Position numbers and translations under genes: made by a program. From JADCCX01 sp031373545 (GTDB taxonomy: Bacteria; Pseudomonadota; Alphaproteobacteria; Rhizobiales; Beijerinckiaceae): DNA of 23,117 nt. The notes below the pieces were generated by a model. It was not told the DNA's origin. It searched no databases and saw only the letters and a list, made by a program, of their open reading frames with translations. The stretch covers positions 1 to 23,117 of the forward strand of contig JANMMT010000202.1 in assembly GCA_031373545.1 (NCBI GenBank), given 5' to 3'. Within the stretch, counting starts at the first letter, position 1, and each line of letters begins with the position of its first letter. This document shows positions 5,762-15,384 of this stretch, in pieces.

Positions 5762-6854
5762 GGTGTATGTCGTGCGCCTGCTGACGGGAGCTGAAATCAC
5801 GCCCCGTGCGGGCGCGTTGCGCGCACTGGCTGCGGCAACGCAGACCTTCAATCCGCATGCGATTTGCGCTGTCCGCAGCGAGCAGGGCCCCACCGGATGC
5901 ATGGCACTGGCCTGCTATGCCTCCGATGGGGCCTTGGCCGGGTTCTGGCCCGTGGCGCGCACGCGCATCTTGCCTGGTGTATCCCTGCTAGCCGCACCCC
6001 CTGTGCCGCTTTACGACGTTGCGGGCTATCCGCTGCTGGCGGCTAGGCAGGAGCAATCCGCTTTCGCCGCGCTCATCCGCCACGCCCTCACACTTCAGCC
6101 TGCAATCAGTCTGCGCAATGTGCTGGCAGAAGGGCCTGTCTGGCAGGCCCTCGCGGATATGGCTGATGCAGGTGCGATCCGCCTCACGGTGCTGACGCGC
6201 TGGCAACGCGCACTGCTGGAACGCGCCGCAGCCCCCGACGCAAAAACCTACCTCGACACGGCGCTGTCCGGCAGCACGCGCAAGCGGCTGCGTGCCAAAC
6301 GCCGGTCGCTGGAGGATGCAGGCGGACCGGTTGAATTGGTGGTTCACAACACGCCCGAAACCGTTGCCCAGGGCTTCGCGGCCTTCTCCCATCTGGAGGC
6401 GGCGGGCTGGAAAGGCCGCAATGGCAGCTCTCTTGCCCAAAACCCGCGCGATGCGGCTTATGTGCGCGGCACGCTGCTGCAGCTGTCGCCGGAAGGCGCG
6501 CTCATCGCTGAGCTGCGCCAAGACACGCGTGTTCTGGCCAGTGGCCTGCTCCTGCGCATGGGCGGCGAGGTGTTCTTCTGGAAAACGGCCTATGATGAAA
6601 CGCTGGCGAAGCAATCACCCGGCGTGCTGCTGGATCTGCTGCTGACCGCATGGCTCTATGACCAGCCCTGGTTCGCGCTGCTCGATACGGCGACCGACGA
6701 CAGCATTGACCCTCAGGCGCTCATCTGGTCGCAGCGGCGGTCCATGGCCAATGTGCTGATCGAACCACCCGGCGGCGTGTGGCAGGGCCGCGTCGCAGAG
6801 GGTGCACACCGTCTGCGACAGCGTCTCAAAGCCTTGCGCGCTCAGGCGAAGTAA
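5754..6854 (+). CDS. FemAB/CelD-like GNAT acyltransferase
   Basis: The protein has 366 residues from the ATG at 5754, which overlaps the flippase stop by 8 bases; an in-frame upstream start lies entirely inside the flippase gene. The basic motif 'LSGSTRKRLRAKRRSLEDAG' (171-190) followed by 'AAFSHLEAAGWKGRNGSSL' is characteristic of the Acetyltransf_6 / cellulose-biosynthesis (BcsL, CelD) GNAT branch, related to FemAB aminoacyl transferases. The second half should hold the acyl-CoA or aminoacyl site. Members often sit in exopolysaccharide clusters and modify glycans or lipids; here the coupled flippase points to the same use. It has no signal peptide and should be cytoplasmic. Its 3' end overlaps the convergent dapE by 13 bases. 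Confidence 0.85.
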   Translation: MSEVYVVRLLTGAEITPRAGALRALAAATQTFNPHAICAVRSEQGPTGCMALACYASDGALAGFWPVARTRILPGVSLLAAPPVPLYDVAGYPLLAARQEQSAFAALIRHALTLQPAISLRNVLAEGPVWQALADMADAGAIRLTVLTRWQRALLERAAAPDAKTYLDTALSGSTRKRLRAKRRSLEDAGGPVELVVHNTPETVAQGFAAFSHLEAAGWKGRNGSSLAQNPRDAAYVRGTLLQLSPEGALIAELRQDTRVLASGLLLRMGGEVFFWKTAYDETLAKQSPGVLLDLLLTAWLYDQPWFALLDTATDDSIDPQALIWSQRRSMANVLIEPPGGVWQGRVAEGAHRLRQRLKALRAQAK

Positions 6855-7996
6855 GCCGCAATCACGCGCTCGTAGATGCGCGTCAGTGCCGCGATGTCGG
6901 CGGTGGATACGTTTTCATCCACCTGATGCATGGTGCGCCCGATGAGGCCAAACTCCACGACGGGGCAATAATCCTTGATGAAGCGCGCATCCGACGTGCC
7001 ACCTGTGGTGGAAAGCCGGGGCGTGCGGCCCGTTTCGGCCGTGATGGCCGCCGTGACCATCTCCACGAAGGTACCCGGCTCGGTCACGAAAGCCACCGCG
7101 TTCGTGGTGGCAAAAACCACGCTGTAGTTGATCGCGCTTGCCGCTCCGTCCAGCCGCCGCCGAATTTCGGCCTCCAGTGTCGCGGGCGTCCAGCCCTCGT
7201 TGAAGCGGATGTTGAAGCTCGCTTTTGCCTCAGCGGGGATGACGTTGGTGGTGGGGTTACCCACATCCACGGTGGTCACCTCCAGGTTGGAGGGCGCAAA
7301 ATGCGCCGTGCCTGCATCAAGCGGTGTGGCCAGCAGCGCCGTGATCAGGCGGGCCATGCCATGCACCGGGTTTGCGGCGCGCTCGGGGTAGGCCACATGC
7401 CCCTGTTGGCCATGCACGGTGATGTGTCCGGTCAGCGAGCCACGCCGCCCGATCTTCACCGTGTCGCCCAGCGCCTCCACATTGGTGGGCTCGCCCAGCA
7501 CGCAATGATCCATGGCAAAGCCCTGTGCCTTGGCCCAGGCCAGCAGCTTCACCGTGCCGTTGATGGCAGGGCCTTCCTCATCGCCCGTGATCAGGAACGA
7601 GATGGAGCCGTTCTTGGGCGTACCGGAGCACTTGACATGGTTGATGGCCGCCGCCACCGAAGCCGCCACACCGCCCTTCATGTCCTCCGCGCCGCGTCCG
7701 TAGAGGCGTCCGTCAACGATCTCCGCCGCGAAAGGCCCGTGGGTCCAGGCCTCCAGCTTGCCCGGTGGCACCACATCGGTGTGGCCCGCAAAGACCAGCG
7801 CGGGGCCACTCCCACCTATGCGGGCGTAAAGGTTGTCGATATCGGGTGTGCCTGGCTCGGCAAACACCACGCGGTGGGTGGTGAACCCCGCCTGCTGCAA
7901 GAGGGATTCCAGCACGCCCAGCGCCCCCGCATCGGCAGGTGTCACGGAGGCGCAGCGCACGAGGGCGCAGGCGATTTCCACAGGATCAGAGGTCAT
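6842..7996 (-). CDS. dapE: Succinyl-diaminopimelate desuccinylase DapE
   Basis: This 384-residue M20-family metallohydrolase hydrolyses N-succinyl-LL-diaminopimelate to LL-diaminopimelate and succinate in the lysine and peptidoglycan-precursor pathway. Metal-site motifs are all present: H72 and D74 in 'AGHTDVVPPG', D105 in 'RGAEDMKGG', the E140-E141 pair in 'TGDEEGPA', 'GEPTN' further on, and H357 in 'RTMHQVDENVS'. The length matches the family (375-385). Start at 7996 (MTSDPVEIA) was chosen because the upstream extension overlaps the DUF805 gene and is not family-like; the Shine-Dalgarno is weak (GGA). It follows the DUF805 gene with a 10-base gap, so the two are probably co-transcribed. Confidence 0.96.
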   Translation of the reverse strand: MTSDPVEIACALVRCASVTPADAGALGVLESLLQQAGFTTHRVVFAEPGTPDIDNLYARIGGSGPALVFAGHTDVVPPGKLEAWTHGPFAAEIVDGRLYGRGAEDMKGGVAASVAAAINHVKCSGTPKNGSISFLITGDEEGPAINGTVKLLAWAKAQGFAMDHCVLGEPTNVEALGDTVKIGRRGSLTGHITVHGQQGHVAYPERAANPVHGMARLITALLATPLDAGTAHFAPSNLEVTTVDVGNPTTNVIPAEAKASFNIRFNEGWTPATLEAEIRRRLDGAASAINYSVVFATTNAVAFVTEPGTFVEMVTAAITAETGRTPRLSTTGGTSDARFIKDYCPVVEFGLIGRTMHQVDENVSTADIAALTRIYERVIAAYFA

Positions 7997-8006
7997 ATTC
8001 CAACGG

Positions 8007-8414
8007 CTAGTGCGGCAGGCGCGAGCGGTCAACTGCGGGCTGATGGCCAAGCATGCCCAGATCGATGATGTACCAGAGCATGACAGCCAGCGTGGCCAGA
8101 CCCAAGGTCAGATCCAGCGGTGACCAGCGCAGATGCAGGGCCGCGAGCGTTGCCAGCGCGGGCACAACAGCGCCCCACAGCGCCAGCGCAGGGGTGCGGC
8201 CTGTGGCGCGAAAGCGCTTGGCGTTGATGGAGTAGAACGGCACCAGCACCGCAATAGCCAGAAAGGTCTTGAGGCCGTCGGCCACTGCAGGCGCGCTCAG
8301 CCGCACCGCCAAAGCGCTGGCCAGGGCATGGAGGGAGATAAGCAGAATGATGCCCAGCCACCAGTCGGCGCGCTGAATTTCCCCCTCGTCATCGAACAGC
8401 AATCGCATCATCAT
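8007..8414 (-). CDS. DUF805-like small membrane protein
   Basis: This 135-residue protein opens with 'LFDDEGEIQRADWW', equivalent to the 'GRisRxxFW' start of DUF805 proteins. About four hydrophobic segments follow (near 18-38, 46-62, 73-95 and 100-122), with 'NAKRFRATGRTP' in the middle loop matching the family's 'RRLHDxGrS' motif. Function is unknown; it is predicted to sit in the inner membrane. Three consecutive ATG codons (8414, 8411, 8408) make the exact start uncertain, and none has a strong ribosome-binding site. It is the first gene of a probable two-gene transcript with dapE and is divergent from mepA. Confidence 0.75.
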   Translation of the reverse strand: MMMRLLFDDEGEIQRADWWLGIILLISLHALASALAVRLSAPAVADGLKTFLAIAVLVPFYSINAKRFRATGRTPALALWGAVVPALATLAALHLRWSPLDLTLGLATLAVMLWYIIDLGMLGHQPAVDRSRLPH

Positions 8415-8500
8415 GGTAAGGCTTTATCAACCATGATGCCCGCAGGCTCGAATCCGGGCTGAAAACACGGTTAACACATGTGACAAATCACCTGCGCCAG

Positions 8501-9451
8501 ATGAAAATGTTCCGTTTGTCATTCCTTGCGGTCTGCACAAGCCTTGGCCTTGCAACCATCGCCAGCGGCGCTTTGGCGCAGGCCACGCAATCGGAAGAAG
8601 CGCAGCGGCGCGCCCGCGTGCTGGAAACCCTGCCCGATTGGGCCGCAAAAAAGCAGTTCGGCTCGCAGACCAGCGGCGCCCCCATGGCGGCGCGCGCCAT
8701 CGGCTCCTATGCGCGCGGCTGCGTGGCGGGCGGTACAGCGCTGGCGGTGGATGGTCCAGCGTGGCAGGTCATGCGCCTCTCACGCAACCGCATGTGGGGC
8801 CATCCGGTCCTCATCAACTGGCTGGAGGATTTCGCCAAGCGCGCCCCGCGCGAGGCGGGTTGGACCGGGCTGCTGGTCGGCGACATTTCCCAGCCGCGTG
8901 GCGGGCCCATGCTCACGGGCCATGCCTCGCATCAGATCGGGCTCGATGCGGACCTCTGGCTGACACCCATGCCAGGCCGCAAGCTCAGCCGCGACGAGCG
9001 CGAGAACATGAGCGCCACCAACATGGCTCGCAGTGACTGGATGGACATCGACCCTGCGGTCTGGACCCCCAATCACACGCGCATCATTCGGCTGGCCGCC
9101 AAGGACGAGCGCGTCCACCGCATCTTCGTCAACCCGGCGATCAAGAAGGCGCTCTGCCGCGATGCGGGCAACGACCGGGCCTGGCTGCGCACCGTGCGGC
9201 CCATGTGGGGCCACAACTATCATTTCCACATCCGCATGGGATGTCCGGCCGGCAGCACGGATTGTCAGGAGCAGGATGAGCCGCCCGAGGGCGATGGTTG
9301 CGGCAAGGAGCTGACCGATTGGCTGGCCTTGCAGCACAAGGCTTTCTTCGGTCCGAAAACGCCCTCGACCGGCCCCAAGCGCCCACCGCCACCGCCGCTG
9401 TCGGTGGATGCCTTGCCACCTGCCTGCCGCGAGGTGCTGGTGGCGCGGTGA
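8501..9451 (+). CDS. mepA: Penicillin-insensitive murein endopeptidase MepA
   Basis: The protein has 316 residues. Residues 1-27 are a signal peptide ending 'SGALAQA', so it is exported to the periplasm. It is a family M74 (LAS-type) zinc peptidase that cuts D-alanyl-meso-diaminopimelate cross-links in peptidoglycan. 'GHASHQIGLDADLW' (140-153) supplies ligands H144 and D151, and 'WGHNYHFHIRMGCP' (236-249) supplies the third His. The cysteines at 74, 219, 248, 255, 267 and 309 could form periplasmic disulfides as in the E. coli enzyme. The tail is Pro-rich ('KRPPPPPLS'). A GTG at 8480 would add 7 residues, and an ATG at 8507 is also possible; no start has a clear Shine-Dalgarno. It ends one base before the convergent UPF0114 gene. 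Confidence 0.93.
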   Translation: MKMFRLSFLAVCTSLGLATIASGALAQATQSEEAQRRARVLETLPDWAAKKQFGSQTSGAPMAARAIGSYARGCVAGGTALAVDGPAWQVMRLSRNRMWGHPVLINWLEDFAKRAPREAGWTGLLVGDISQPRGGPMLTGHASHQIGLDADLWLTPMPGRKLSRDERENMSATNMARSDWMDIDPAVWTPNHTRIIRLAAKDERVHRIFVNPAIKKALCRDAGNDRAWLRTVRPMWGHNYHFHIRMGCPAGSTDCQEQDEPPEGDGCGKELTDWLALQHKAFFGPKTPSTGPKRPPPPPLSVDALPPACREVLVAR

Positions 9452-9452
9452 A

Positions 9453-10016
9453 TCAGGCCCCGCCGCCGGTCTTGTAATCGTCCTTGGCCGCGTAACTCTT
9501 GCTCTCGCCGCTGATCTTGTCGGTCAGCGCCATGAACACGCCGGAGAGCACGAAAACCATGTGGATGCCGGCATACCAGAGCAGATCACGGTCCGAGATG
9601 TTCTTGAGGTTCATGAAGGCTTTGAGCACCTGTATCGCCGAAATCGCCACGATGGAGGAGAGCAGTTTGAGTTTCAGGCCTGAAAAATCAATCTTGCTCA
9701 TCCATTCCGGCCAATCCTCATGGCCCGCGTGCTGGATTTTCGAGACGAAATTCTCGTAGCCAGAGAACACCACGATCAAAATCAACGAGCCGGTGAGTGT
9801 CAGGTCAATGAGGGCGAGCACGCCCAGGATCACTTCACTCTCGGTTGCGGTGAAGGCGTGGCTGACAAAGTGCCAAAGCTCCTGAAACGCCTTGAGCAGC
9901 AGCACGGCCAGCGCAATGATCAGCGCCATGAAGAACGGCGCGAGCAGCCAGCGACTGGCAAACAGTGCGCGCTCGAAATGCCGCTCGGCGAAACTGTCCT
10001 TCAGCTTGTCGTTCAT
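9453..10016 (-). CDS. UPF0114 (YqhA) family membrane protein
   Basis: This 187-residue protein opens with 'FERALFASRWLLAPFFMALIIAL', the diagnostic start of the UPF0114/YqhA family, and has four hydrophobic segments (about 20-44, 62-86, 115-133, 145-164). The family is widespread in Proteobacteria and has no established function; a channel or stress-related membrane role is only guessed. Its ATG overlaps the pgi stop as ATGA (10013-10016), so it is translationally coupled to pgi and always co-expressed with it. Confidence 0.88.
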   Translation of the reverse strand: MNDKLKDSFAERHFERALFASRWLLAPFFMALIIALAVLLLKAFQELWHFVSHAFTATESEVILGVLALIDLTLTGSLILIVVFSGYENFVSKIQHAGHEDWPEWMSKIDFSGLKLKLLSSIVAISAIQVLKAFMNLKNISDRDLLWYAGIHMVFVLSGVFMALTDKISGESKSYAAKDDYKTGGGA

Positions 10017-11677
10017 CGGTCCGTCTCTTTCTTGGCAGCATCCAATTTAACTAGCCTGGCGAGCGCCTTTATCAGCCCTGCCGTGGAGGAATCGCGTCCC
10101 GTCGGCTTTGTCCTGCCTTCGACCATGGGCTGCAGGCTGCTGGCCAGTTCCTTGCCCAGTTCAACGCCCCACTGGTCAAAGGAGTTGATGCCCCAGATCA
10201 CGCCCTGCACAAAGACCTTGTGTTCATAAAGCGCAATCAGCGCACCCAGAACGGCTGGATCAAGTTTGGCATAGAAAATCGTGTTGGTGGGGCGGTTTCC
10301 AGGAAAAACCTTGTGGGGCGCGAGGCGGTTCACTTCGGCGGAGGGTAGCCCGGCGGATTTGAGTTGCGCACTGGCTTCCTCCAGCGTGCGGCCCTTCATC
10401 AGCGCCTCGGTCTGCGCCAGACAATTGGCAATGAGGAGGGCATGCTGCCCCGCCATGTCTGGCTCGTGTCCTTCGGCGCCGATGAGGAAATCTGCCGGGA
10501 TCACATCGGTGCCCTGGTGCAGCAACTGATAGAACGCGTGTTGGCCATTGGTGCCAGGCTCGCCGAACACCAGTGGGCCTGTCGCAAGCGTCACGGGCTT
10601 GCCGTCGATACCCACGCGCTTGCCGTTGGATTCCATGTCGAGCTGCTGGAGATACGCTGCGAAGCGGGAGAGCCGCTGCTCGTAGGGCAGCACGGCATGG
10701 GCCGCAAAGCCCAGGATGTTGCGGTTCCAGATGCCAATGAGGGCCAGCAGCAGGGGCAGGTTCTTTTCGGGCCGGGCCTTGAGAAAATGCAGGTCCATGG
10801 CCCGCGCCCCGGCCAGAAACTCCCGGAACCGCGCCGCACCAACGGCAATGGCCACGGGCATGCCGATGGCGGACCAGATGGAATAGCGCCCGCCGACCCA
10901 GTCCCAGAAGCCGAACATGCGGACGGGGTCGATACCAAAGGCAACCACCTTTTCGCGCGCCGTGGAGAGCGCAGCAAAATGCTGCCCGGCCTTGTCTTTC
11001 AGGGCCTTGCGCATACACGCCTCGGCTGCGCGGGCATTGGCCATGGTTTCCTGCGTGGTAAAGGTCTTGGAGGCGATCAGCACGAGCGTGCGGGCGGGAT
11101 CGAGACCCTTCAACGTGTCCGCGAGATGCGCGCCGTCCACGTTGGACACGAAATGCAGGCGTGGGCCGTCGGCGTAGGGTGCCAGCGCCAGGGTTGCCAT
11201 GGCGGGGCCAAGATCCGAGCCGCCGATGCCGATGTTGACGACATCCGTAAACGGCTTGCCGTCTGCGGCGGCGGTGCGCCCGCTGCGGACATCTTCGGCG
11301 AAAGCCAGAAATCGCTCCAGCTCGGCGCTGATCAACGGATCAACGGCCACGCCGTCCACCTTGGCCCTGCTCGCGCCATTCGCCCTCAGAGCCGTGTGCA
11401 GCACGGCGCGGTTCTCCGTGATGTTGACGACATCGCCCGCAAACATAGCCTTGGCGCGCGCCTTCACACCGGCGGCTTCGGCCAGCGCGATGAGCAATGC
11501 CAGCGTCTTGTCCGTGATCAGGTTCTTGGAGGCATCGAGATGCAACCCCGCCCCACTGAAGGAGAGGGACTGGAAGCGCTTGGGATCTTCCGCGAAAAGC
11601 GTGCGAAGCGAAAGATCGCCTGTCTTGGTGCGATGCGCGTGAAGCGCCTTGAAAGCCTTGGCAACTGCCGGTGTCAT
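10013..11677 (-). CDS. pgi: Glucose-6-phosphate isomerase
   Basis: This 554-residue enzyme interconverts glucose-6-phosphate and fructose-6-phosphate in glycolysis and gluconeogenesis. The phosphate-binding 'VVNIGIGGSDLGP' (about 146-158), the PGI signature 'FWDWVGGRYSIWSAIG', 'GEPGTNGQHAFYQLLHQGTDVIP' with its catalytic Glu and His, and the C-terminal signature 'QGVIWGINSFDQWGVELGK' with the catalytic Lys are all intact. The length is normal for the long bacterial form. A purine-rich GAAGAAG lies about 9 bases upstream of the ATG. It is first in a two-gene unit with the UPF0114 gene and is divergent from the polyamine-binding protein gene. Confidence 0.97.
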   Translation of the reverse strand: MTPAVAKAFKALHAHRTKTGDLSLRTLFAEDPKRFQSLSFSGAGLHLDASKNLITDKTLALLIALAEAAGVKARAKAMFAGDVVNITENRAVLHTALRANGASRAKVDGVAVDPLISAELERFLAFAEDVRSGRTAAADGKPFTDVVNIGIGGSDLGPAMATLALAPYADGPRLHFVSNVDGAHLADTLKGLDPARTLVLIASKTFTTQETMANARAAEACMRKALKDKAGQHFAALSTAREKVVAFGIDPVRMFGFWDWVGGRYSIWSAIGMPVAIAVGAARFREFLAGARAMDLHFLKARPEKNLPLLLALIGIWNRNILGFAAHAVLPYEQRLSRFAAYLQQLDMESNGKRVGIDGKPVTLATGPLVFGEPGTNGQHAFYQLLHQGTDVIPADFLIGAEGHEPDMAGQHALLIANCLAQTEALMKGRTLEEASAQLKSAGLPSAEVNRLAPHKVFPGNRPTNTIFYAKLDPAVLGALIALYEHKVFVQGVIWGINSFDQWGVELGKELASSLQPMVEGRTKPTGRDSSTAGLIKALARLVKLDAAKKETDR

Positions 11678-11831
11678 GAATGGTTTCTTCTTCAGGTGAG
11701 ACGCATTCTCAAGGTAAGTTCACCACGGCGTACCCCTTTGTGCCGGGTTTGAGAAGCGCCCAGGAGATTGCCAACCGCCAGCAGAGCACCTTAAAACGGG
11801 ATGTGAGACTGACTTTGGGGACCGACCATTC

Positions 11832-12929
11832 ATGATCCGCCGTTGCACCACAATCCTCGCCATCATGGCCTGGGCGCTGGCTCTCTCAGCCAGCCCTGTC
11901 GCCGCGCAGGACAAGACCGTCAACGTCTACAACTGGAACGACTACATCGACCCCAAGGTGCTGGAGGCATTCACCCGCGAAACCGGCATCAAGGTGGTCT
12001 ATGATACCTACGACAACAACGAGATCGTCGAGACCAAGATGCTGGCAGGCAAATCGGGCTATGACATCGTTGTGCCCTCCGCCCCATTTTTGCAGCGCAT
12101 GGTCGCAGCGGGCGTGTTCATGCCGCTCGACCATGCCAAGATTGCCACCTACGGCGGGCTGTGGCCCGACATCATGACGCGGCTGCGCGCCTATGATCCG
12201 GATAACCGCCACGCTGTCCCCTACATGTGGGGCACCATTGGTCTGGGCATCAATGTCGCAAAGGTGCGCGAGCGGCTGGGGCCTGATTTTCCCCGGAGCT
12301 GGAACCTGCTGCTCGATCCGAAGGTGTCGGGCAAGCTGAAGGATTGCGGCATTCATGTGCTGGATGGGCCGGAAGACGTGCTGCCCAATGTGCTGCGCGC
12401 GCTGAAACTTGATCCCAACTCCAAGAATGCCAATGACCTCCAGAAGGCGGGCGATGCGCTGTTTCGCGTGCGCGAGAACATCCGCAAGTTCCACTCCTCG
12501 GAGTACATCAACGGGCTGGCGGGCGGCGATATCTGCCTCGCGCTCGGCTTCTCGGGCGATATCCTGCAGGCACGCAAGCGCGCCAGGGAAGCGGGCGGGG
12601 CCGAGATCGAGTACATCATCCCGGTCGAGGGCGCGCAGTTGTGGATCGATTCGCTGGCGATCCCGAAGGATGCGCCCAACGCCGACAACGCGCATGCCTT
12701 CATCGCCTACATGCTGCGGCCGGAAGTGGCGGCGGCGAACACCAACCTGGTGGAATATGCGAACCCTGTGCCCGCCTCCAAGAGTGGCATCAAGGCCGAT
12801 GTGCAGGGCAACCCGAATGTCTATCCATCCGACGCCGTGCTGCAAAAGCTCTTCACTAACACCGCTTATGACGAGCGCCTGCAACGGGTGGTCACACGCC
12901 TGTGGACGCGGGTGAAGACGGGGCGCTAG
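11832..12929 (+). CDS. potF: Periplasmic polyamine (putrescine-type) binding protein
   Basis: The protein has 365 residues with a clear signal peptide (residues 1-25, ending 'SPVAA' before Q26). The mature start 'KTVNVYNWNDYIDPKVLEAFTRETGIKVVYDTYDNNEIVETKMLAGKSGYDIVVPS' is the classic PotD/PotF N-lobe, including the 'YNWxDYID' polyamine-contact motif; 'CGIHVLDGPEDVLPNVLRALKLDPNS' and 'WIDSLAIPKDAPN' also match PotF. It should capture putrescine or a related polyamine in the periplasm for an ABC importer. The usual ATPase and permease genes (potGHI) are not beside it: the next gene, 11 bases on, is a nitrilase-family amidase. GGGGA lies about 12 bases upstream of the ATG. Confidence 0.92.
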   Translation: MIRRCTTILAIMAWALALSASPVAAQDKTVNVYNWNDYIDPKVLEAFTRETGIKVVYDTYDNNEIVETKMLAGKSGYDIVVPSAPFLQRMVAAGVFMPLDHAKIATYGGLWPDIMTRLRAYDPDNRHAVPYMWGTIGLGINVAKVRERLGPDFPRSWNLLLDPKVSGKLKDCGIHVLDGPEDVLPNVLRALKLDPNSKNANDLQKAGDALFRVRENIRKFHSSEYINGLAGGDICLALGFSGDILQARKRAREAGGAEIEYIIPVEGAQLWIDSLAIPKDAPNADNAHAFIAYMLRPEVAAANTNLVEYANPVPASKSGIKADVQGNPNVYPSDAVLQKLFTNTAYDERLQRVVTRLWTRVKTGR

Positions 12930-12940
12930 AGGATACAGCG

Positions 12941-13786
12941 ATGAAAACCGCCCTGCTCCAAATGCAATCCGTTTCAGATGTCGCGGCGAATATCGCGCAG
13001 TTCGAGAGCCTTGCCAGCGCGGTCATGCGTGATGATCGGCCGGACTGGCTGGCCCTGCCCGAGCACTGGAACTGGGCGGGCGGCACCACGGCAGACAAGG
13101 TGGCCCATGCGGACAGCCCGGATGGTGGCCCGGCTTACGCGGCGGCGCAGGCGTTCGCCCGCCAGCACGGGGTGTGGGTGCATGCGGGGTCGATCCTCAC
13201 CAAAGTTGCCGGAGGCGACCACGTGCACAACCGCACGGTGGTGTTCGACCGCACAGGCACTGAGGTGGCGCGCTACGACAAGATCCACCTCTTTGACATC
13301 ACCGCGCCCGATGGCACGGCCTATCGGGAGTCTGCCACGGTCAAACCCGGCTCCAAGATCGTGACGTACGACTGCGAGGGCTTCAAGGTGGGCTGCGCGA
13401 TCTGTTACGATCTGCGCTTTCCGGAACTGTTTCAGGCGCTCCAAGCGGCGGGTTGTGATGTGATTGCGCTGCCCGCCTCCTTCACGCTCCAGACCGGGAA
13501 AGACCATTGGGAGGTGCTGCTGCGCGCCCGCGCGATCGAGACGGAAAGTTATGTGCTCGCCCCCGGCCAGACCGGATTTTTCACCGATGGTGACGGGGCC
13601 AAGCGCTTCACCTATGGCCACTCGCTTATCGCGGACCCATGGGGTCATGTGGTGTCCAGGGCCTCGGACGGCGTGGGTTATGTGAGCGCGCGCCTCGACA
13701 AGGCATTGATCGCGCGTGTGCGATCCCAGATTCCCGTCGCGAGGCACAAGGTGCTGGGGCGCTTGCCCAAGCTGGCGGCCGAGTAA
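12941..13786 (+). CDS. Nitrilase-family carbon-nitrogen hydrolase (Nit1/Nit2-like amidase)
   Basis: This 281-residue enzyme has the complete Glu-Lys-Cys triad of the nitrilase superfamily: E41 in 'LPEHWNW', K114 in 'RYDKIHLFD' and C155 in 'GCAICYDLRFPELF'. The 'YDKIHLFD' and 'CYDLRFPEL' forms are typical of the Nit branch, whose characterised members hydrolyse deaminated glutathione or omega-amidic 2-oxo acids, so metabolite repair is the likeliest role. The start at 12941 was chosen because AGAGGA lies about 9 bases upstream and MKTALLQMQS is family-like. It sits 11 bases after the polyamine-binding protein gene, so the two probably share a transcript. A role in polyamine-derived amide breakdown cannot be excluded. 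It converges on mmsA with a 3-base gap. Confidence 0.9.
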   Translation: MKTALLQMQSVSDVAANIAQFESLASAVMRDDRPDWLALPEHWNWAGGTTADKVAHADSPDGGPAYAAAQAFARQHGVWVHAGSILTKVAGGDHVHNRTVVFDRTGTEVARYDKIHLFDITAPDGTAYRESATVKPGSKIVTYDCEGFKVGCAICYDLRFPELFQALQAAGCDVIALPASFTLQTGKDHWEVLLRARAIETESYVLAPGQTGFFTDGDGAKRFTYGHSLIADPWGHVVSRASDGVGYVSARLDKALIARVRSQIPVARHKVLGRLPKLAAE

Positions 13787-13789
13787 ACC

Positions 13790-15283
<1,494 letters not shown>

Positions 15284-15384
15284 GATCCTGTCCTCGCCTG
15301 GGGTTATTCCGCCGCGGCGTCCCGCTATCTTGTGAAGTTTATAGGCCCCCTTCTCGCGTAAACAATGCCACTTAGGCCCAATAG

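Noticed and set aside
4391..5902. Minus-strand open frame of 503 codons rich in Gln, His and Arg
   Set aside because: Antisense shadow of the flippase gene; the biased composition comes from GC-rich third positions of the real gene.
6779..8068. Plus-strand open frame of 429 codons antisense to dapE
   Set aside because: dapE on the other strand has all metal-site motifs; this frame has none and starts inside the acyltransferase gene.
8440..8462. GGCTCGAATCC, resembling a tRNA T-arm, between the DUF805 gene and mepA
   Set aside because: No acceptor stem, anticodon arm or D-arm can be built around it on either strand, and the T54 position is C; treated as chance.
10364..11752. Plus-strand open frame of 462 codons antisense to pgi
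   Set aside because: Shadow of pgi, which has all family signatures.
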